From: Candidatus Paraprochloron terpiosi LD05
GTDB lineage: Bacteria > Cyanobacteriota > Cyanobacteriia > Cyanobacteriales > Prochloraceae
Reading direction: 5' to 3'
Assembly: GCA_018141785.1 (NCBI GenBank)
Contig: CP073341.1
Span: 620,001-684,000, forward strand
DNA length: 64,000 nucleotides
A program made the translations under genes and the position numbers. Positions 60,126-64,000 of this stretch are shown here, one piece after another. Each line of letters starts with the position of its first letter. Position 1 is the stretch's first letter. The notes beneath the pieces are model-generated. The model saw only the letters and a program-made list of their open reading frames with translations, did no database searches and had not been told where the DNA came from.

Positions 60126-61202
60126 TTACGATTCTTCTAAAGTAATATTTCCCTGAATCAAAGATTTCATGATTTCAATTCTCTTTTTTCTTGCACCTGC
60201 ATCTGTGAAAGAGAATTTGACTGCTTTATAATATTGGAGTGTATCTTCATTTTTATTGCTTTTTTCTTCATCCTTTACGATTTCTAAGAACTGATAAATT
60301 TTGGTTACCATTTCAGAGGATATAACAATATTGTCTTCTTTTTGACGATTTAACTCTGCAAGAGCACCAAATAAAGAATAAAAATCTGCTTGATTCCTTA
60401 ATCTCGTTTTAACTAAGTTTATGTCTTGCTTTTGTGAAATTTCTAGGATTTCACCTATTAATTTAATAGTATTCCGAAATTCATTGTAAATCTCATCTTT
60501 CTTCTCCCACTCAATATCGCGAGCGCTAAATGCTTTGTCCAAATAATCCTGATTCTGCGTCTTAGGATCTTCTTCTAACAAAAGCAATAATTCGGCTACC
60601 ATTTCAACATCCTTCATTTGTTTTCTGGAAGTTGAATTTAGGTTAGGAAAAGTAAGTGATTTACTTTTTCCAACTATTTCATCCAAATAGTTCCACATCC
60701 AATTAGTTAAATCTTCCGCAGTAGTAATAAAAATACCGCTGAACTTTGCATGGCGAAGTTCTTGACGTTTTAACTTAATAACATTGCGATTAATACGGTC
60801 GAATATATTACTGATAATTTGTTCGTCTTCTGATGGCAGATATTCAAGGGCAAATTGATATCTCCAAAAAATTTGTTTATCTTCTGGTTCTAAATCTTTG
60901 AAAAATTTTTCTCGAAATCGTTCAATTGTAGCATTCGGATAAATAGGGAATTTATTTTCGGCAAATGCTAACACAGTGGATAATCTTTGTTTACCATCAA
61001 CTATACTGTATTTCAAGGTTCCTTCAGAAGTAATTTCTTCATAGATAAATATTGCAGGTGCAGGATAGTTATTGAGTACGGTATCAATAAAATAATCCTT
61101 ATAATCTTGATTCCACACACTGCGTCTCTGATAAGGTGGATCTAATTCCAGGAGTTCTCTCTGGTACAGATCCCAAAACCACGCAATAGTTTGAAAGTTA
61201 AT
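60126..61202 (-). CDS. DUF262 (GmrSD N-domain-like) protein, exon 2
   Basis: With the 12-nt exon at 63807-63818 this forms a 362-residue DUF262 protein. FQTIAWFWDLYQRELLELDP then PYQRRSVWN (residues 5-35), IVDGKQRLSTVLAF (Asp 73) and NIFDRINRN (136-144) are the family motifs, including the QRxxVW and DGKQRL nuclease-linked boxes. The C-terminal half is helical. GmrS-type proteins cut modified DNA or bind nucleotides. Without splicing, translation could only begin at the internal GTG 61118, losing the QRxxVW box. Four bases before the RelA/SpoT gene. Confidence 0.85.
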   Translation of the reverse strand: MNFQTIAWFWDLYQRELLELDPPYQRRSVWNQDYKDYFIDTVLNNYPAPAIFIYEEITSEGTLKYSIVDGKQRLSTVLAFAENKFPIYPNATIERFREKFFKDLEPEDKQIFWRYQFALEYLPSEDEQIISNIFDRINRNVIKLKRQELRHAKFSGIFITTAEDLTNWMWNYLDEIVGKSKSLTFPNLNSTSRKQMKDVEMVAELLLLLEEDPKTQNQDYLDKAFSARDIEWEKKDEIYNEFRNTIKLIGEILEISQKQDINLVKTRLRNQADFYSLFGALAELNRQKEDNIVISSEMVTKIYQFLEIVKDEEKSNKNEDTLQYYKAVKFSFTDAGARKKRIEIMKSLIQGNITLEES

Positions 61203-61244
61203 ATTAGAGTCGAGGGGGATGTTACCACCCCGCCCCTCTCCTAC

Positions 61245-61277
<33 letters not shown>

Positions 61278-61289
61278 CAGGTATTTCTA

Positions 61290-62999
61290 CTATGCCTTTG
61301 CGGCGCGCTTCACGAGTCCGTCTACGATGCGCTTCTGGTGTACCGTTTGCGCTTGGTGACATTCTCGGTGGAGAGCAACTAGATTCTTGTGTTTCCAGTT
61401 GTTGTGGTTGCCATCAATGTGGTGCAACTCCACGACACCATCTATCTCCATGAACTTACGTTTGCAATGCGGACATATGCCTTTCTGTCGCTTAATGGCG
61501 TCAGCGGTTGGGCCATTATATAGTTTGGAATTCCGGCCAACCCAATAGGTTAGTTTTCCATCGTAGGGTGAGGCATCACCTTTGACCATTACGTGGCTAT
61601 TGACTTTCCAGGAAACTGTTGGGAAAGCTTTCCTTACCTGCTCACTGGTGAGCTGGCGCTTTGCAGCCCCTTGAATCGGCTTTTTGCCTCTAGTGGCCAT
61701 CCGTCGTGCTTTCTCTGCTTCCTTAATCGCCATCCTACGTTTTTCAGCCCTCAGCTTACGCCAAACCCAGTTATCGAGCGACCATAGCGAGTGCTTGCTC
61801 ATATCGCAGCTTTTATGGTATTGCCTCCAGCCTCGGACTTGTGCTTCTATCCTTTTCAGGCGAGCATCCGTGGTTGCGCCATTTTTCCAAGTGGCTTTTA
61901 CCTTAGCCTTGATGTCCGCATAATTCTCCCAACTCGGTGTAGATTTGAAGACTCCACGGGAATTGACGCGGAAACGCCATCCTAAGAAGTCGAACCCATC
62001 CGTAGCCTTACTTACCTTGGTCTTAGTTTCGTTAATTCGTAGCCCTCTGGACTTTAGGAATTTGTCGATATCGTCCCGTAGTTGTTGGATATTGGCTTCG
62101 GGCTTACATATAAAGACCGCGTCGTCTGCGTAACGAATGCCCCTTATACCTTCTAACCATTTGTAGTACTTTTTACCGGACTTTTTCCCGCTTTTTTGCG
62201 TGTATTCTGTCCTGACTTTCTGGTCATACCCTAGGTTCTCGAATCCATCTAGGGCGATATTGGCCAGTAATGGTGATATGACACCGCCTTGGGGTGTGCC
62301 CTTCATACTGGAGGGATATTCACCACGAACACCAGCTTTTATAGCTGTCTTCAACCCTTTTAGAGCTTCGATTGGTAGGACTACTCCATCGAGCATGACC
62401 TTGTGGTCAATTTCGTTAAAGCATTTACTGATATCTGTTTCCAGAATCAACTTGTCTTTACCATTTGCTGTGCTGCTGAGGTTGTTAAAGATGAGTTTTT
62501 GTGCGTCCGCAGTACAGCGTCCGGGTCGGAAGCCGTAGCTTCTTTCTCCGGCTGTTGCCTCGTAGGCTGGCTCGGCTGCTGATTTGAGCAACGCTTGCCA
62601 CGCCCGGTCGGCTATTGTAGGGATGCCCAATCCACGAGTTTTGCCGTTTGGCTTCGGGATATTTACCCTTCTTAGTTGCTGGTGTTTCCAGTGGTACCAG
62701 TGCTTGTTGAGCCTTTGACACAACACTAGGCGCTCTCTGGTAGAGAGTGCTGTTTTACCATCAACTCCGGGGGACTTACGCCCTGTGTTCAGCTGTGTTA
62801 CTTGTTTGACGGCCAGTGCTTGGGCAGCACGGCTCTGTAGCAAGAGCCGTTGTAAACGTTTGACTTTGGCTTTTTGATTGTTCTTTTGCGCTTTAAAGAT
62901 ATTCCGCTGTAACCGAAAGACTTGTTGCCGGAATCGCTTCCATGGCAGGTCTTTCCAGACATCGTCAGCCTTCCGGCCAATCTTCCCCGCCCCCGCCAT
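61290..62999 (-). CDS. Group II intron reverse transcriptase/maturase/HNH endonuclease (intron D), N-terminally shortened
   Basis: A 569-residue frame beginning at an ATG contributed by palindrome P2 (MAGAGKIGRKADD). RT motifs as in B (YGFRPGRCTADAQ, ILETDISKCFNEIDH, RGIRYADDAVFIC; note CFN for CFD), and an intact HNH (CPHCKRKF, ELHHIDGNHNNW). The 25 normal N-terminal residues (TSIEYRSLKALRLHL) are still present upstream at 63000-63080 but out of frame, since the palindrome adds a net 10 bases. Whether the shorter protein works is unknown. Confidence 0.93.
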   Translation of the reverse strand: MAGAGKIGRKADDVWKDLPWKRFRQQVFRLQRNIFKAQKNNQKAKVKRLQRLLLQSRAAQALAVKQVTQLNTGRKSPGVDGKTALSTRERLVLCQRLNKHWYHWKHQQLRRVNIPKPNGKTRGLGIPTIADRAWQALLKSAAEPAYEATAGERSYGFRPGRCTADAQKLIFNNLSSTANGKDKLILETDISKCFNEIDHKVMLDGVVLPIEALKGLKTAIKAGVRGEYPSSMKGTPQGGVISPLLANIALDGFENLGYDQKVRTEYTQKSGKKSGKKYYKWLEGIRGIRYADDAVFICKPEANIQQLRDDIDKFLKSRGLRINETKTKVSKATDGFDFLGWRFRVNSRGVFKSTPSWENYADIKAKVKATWKNGATTDARLKRIEAQVRGWRQYHKSCDMSKHSLWSLDNWVWRKLRAEKRRMAIKEAEKARRMATRGKKPIQGAAKRQLTSEQVRKAFPTVSWKVNSHVMVKGDASPYDGKLTYWVGRNSKLYNGPTADAIKRQKGICPHCKRKFMEIDGVVELHHIDGNHNNWKHKNLVALHRECHQAQTVHQKRIVDGLVKRAAKA

Positions 63000-63014
63000 C
63001 GAGGATGCCGGGGG
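62990..63014. repeat. Palindromic module P2 in intron D
   Basis: CCCCCGCCATCGAGGATGCC plus GGGGG. Located in the RT coding region, replacing the 15 bases between CACTTAGC and GGGGAAG in intron B. Confidence 0.88.
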
Positions 63015-63204
63015 CTAAGTGGAGCCTCAAGGCTTTCAGACTGCGGTATTCGATTGAAGTCTGGTTAGTGATATTCACAGTTTTGACCTCGTTAGTCGCT
63101 CTGATAATTACATTGGGTATCTTCTCTGTAGAAACCATCGGGCAGTTACGCCCTCTCTTACCCTCGCTCTTCCGTTAGGCCGTTAATCGGGCGACCCCAC
63201 CACT

Positions 63205-63234
63205 CCTGCTCAGGCGCGGCTGCGCAGGAGCAGG
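63205..63234. repeat. Palindromic module P1 in intron D, inverted
   Basis: CCTGCTCAGGCGCGGCTGCG then CAGGAGCAGG. Exact reverse complement of the A copy, at the same intron position. B and C have a shorter unrelated segment there. Confidence 0.92.
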
Positions 63235-63806
63235 CATTGTTGGGTTTGGACTCCCCTGTTTCAGTGGAAGTTGGGCGAGTTTTTACTCGTTCCGAATGAA
63301 CTATTGTTACGAACCCTTGGGACTCATCCATTGACCTATCACCAACTCAGGAATGTAAGTACTAGAAGAATTGCCTTACGAGTTTCTTTCGGTGTCTCTT
63401 CTGTCGTCTGTAACGGCCTTCCGACAGTGTCATGACTTAGGTCTTTTCTCAGATGATTCACGTTAAGTTGTCCCGGTGTTCTCCCTGTTAGCGGAAGTAT
63501 CTCTGCCTAACCGTTTGGCCGCACTTTACCGCCCTGTTGCCAGCTTCAGCCTGATGATTAATCTCACTGTGGCCAGATAAGGATTCACGTGATTCCTTCA
63601 CGGGGGAGGCTTGGTTGCACGATTTCTGACCGTGTTCTCACTCCCATAGTTCATTCAGTTGTCAGGGTTCGGTAATCCTGGATAGGAGTTGTTTGTCCGT
63701 TTTCAGCCCCTTTCAGTAGCTTAGATTGTCGGAGACAATGTCCCGGAAACCAAGCCCTAGCTTATGTTTGGCCTAAGCCGCGACTTTTGCTAGGAACGAG
63801 CCGCAC

Positions 63807-63818
63807 TCTTCTGGTCAT
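63807..63818 (-). CDS. DUF262 protein, exon 1 (start codon and three more codons)
   Basis: ATG ACC AGA AGA, preceded by TAAGGAAAACCA, whose AAGGA is a ribosome-binding site six bases upstream. Joining to ATTAACTTTCAA at 61202 continues MTRR with INFQTIAWF in frame. Confidence 0.85.
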
Positions 63819-63901
63819 TGGTTTTCCTTAATTGGCTTGAGTTATTTATTTACTTCAATCTGATGGATAGAGGGCGGAGCAAGAAAAGATACGCTAATCT
63901 C

Positions 63902-63907
63902 ATTATA
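63902..63907 (-). promoter_or_regulatory. Possible -10 box of the DUF262 operon
   Basis: TATAAT on the minus strand, 84 bases before the start. No clear -35. The rest of 63819-64000 shows no gene. Confidence 0.4.
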
Positions 63908-64000
63908 GCAATTTCTGCCCCTCCGCGCCTATGTGCCTCTGCGTGAAACATTATCCCATTATAACACCTTTGGAAGCCCTACCTCTTTCGGTTCCACAAA

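Overview
The window is a piece of a cyanobacterial chromosome. Direct evidence is the allophycocyanin core operon (apcE, apcA, apcB, apcC), photosystem I psaK, the cyanobacterial phosphate two-component genes sphR/sphS with phoU, SLH-OprB porins and many GCGATCGC (HIP1-type) octamers. The density of group II introns, toxin-antitoxin relics, Uma2/Rpn nucleases and small palindromic repeats suggests a filamentous Oscillatoriales-like genome, but the genus cannot be fixed from the sequence alone.

Layout. 1-9 kb is accessory: a NACHT NTPase running off the left edge, a tandem duplicated Uma2 gene, two decayed genes, a two-gene restriction-modification unit, a membrane protein and two tandem microprotein genes that lead into an LD-carboxypeptidase gene. 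9-15 kb holds ldcA-like, rnhA, hemE and a dehydratase gene. 14-19.6 kb is a segmental duplication of a broken secreted-protein gene; one copy carries a group II intron and the other preserves the empty site. 20-28 kb is housekeeping (ftsH, gltA, alr, psaK, rpmF). 28-34 kb is sphR-sphS and phoU, with a type II restriction-modification cassette between sphS and phoU. 34-38 kb has two tandem porins, the first preceded by a four-repeat Pho box. 38-42 kb is rplS, tRNA-Trp, secE-nusG-rplK-rplA-rplJ-rplL. 42-48 kb has two group II introns sitting inside an FkbM methyltransferase gene and an ankyrin gene. 48-51 kb is ftsW, a probable Panacea toxin-antitoxin pair and a tnpB relic. 51-57 kb is the apc operon on the minus strand, with an ORF-less group II intron relic between apcE and apcA. 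57-64 kb has two more introns, a PIN relic and a DUF262 plus RelA/SpoT-domain gene pair.

The six intron copies are the dominant theme. Four related full-length elements (A 16.2-18.7, B 42.2-44.8, C 45.4-48.0, D 61.2-63.8 kb), one of a different lineage (E 57.0-59.4 kb) and one without an ORF (F 53.0-54.0 kb) all lie on the minus strand. B and D, and probably C and E, interrupt protein genes in the sense orientation. For B and D the exact ends defined from A join the host exons in frame. Small 25-30 nt palindromic modules are nested at hairpin positions of the introns. The most attractive candidate for an undescribed system is the DUF262-RelA/SpoT pair, whose start codon and first four codons are separated from the remainder by intron D, so production of the full first protein appears to require ribozyme splicing.
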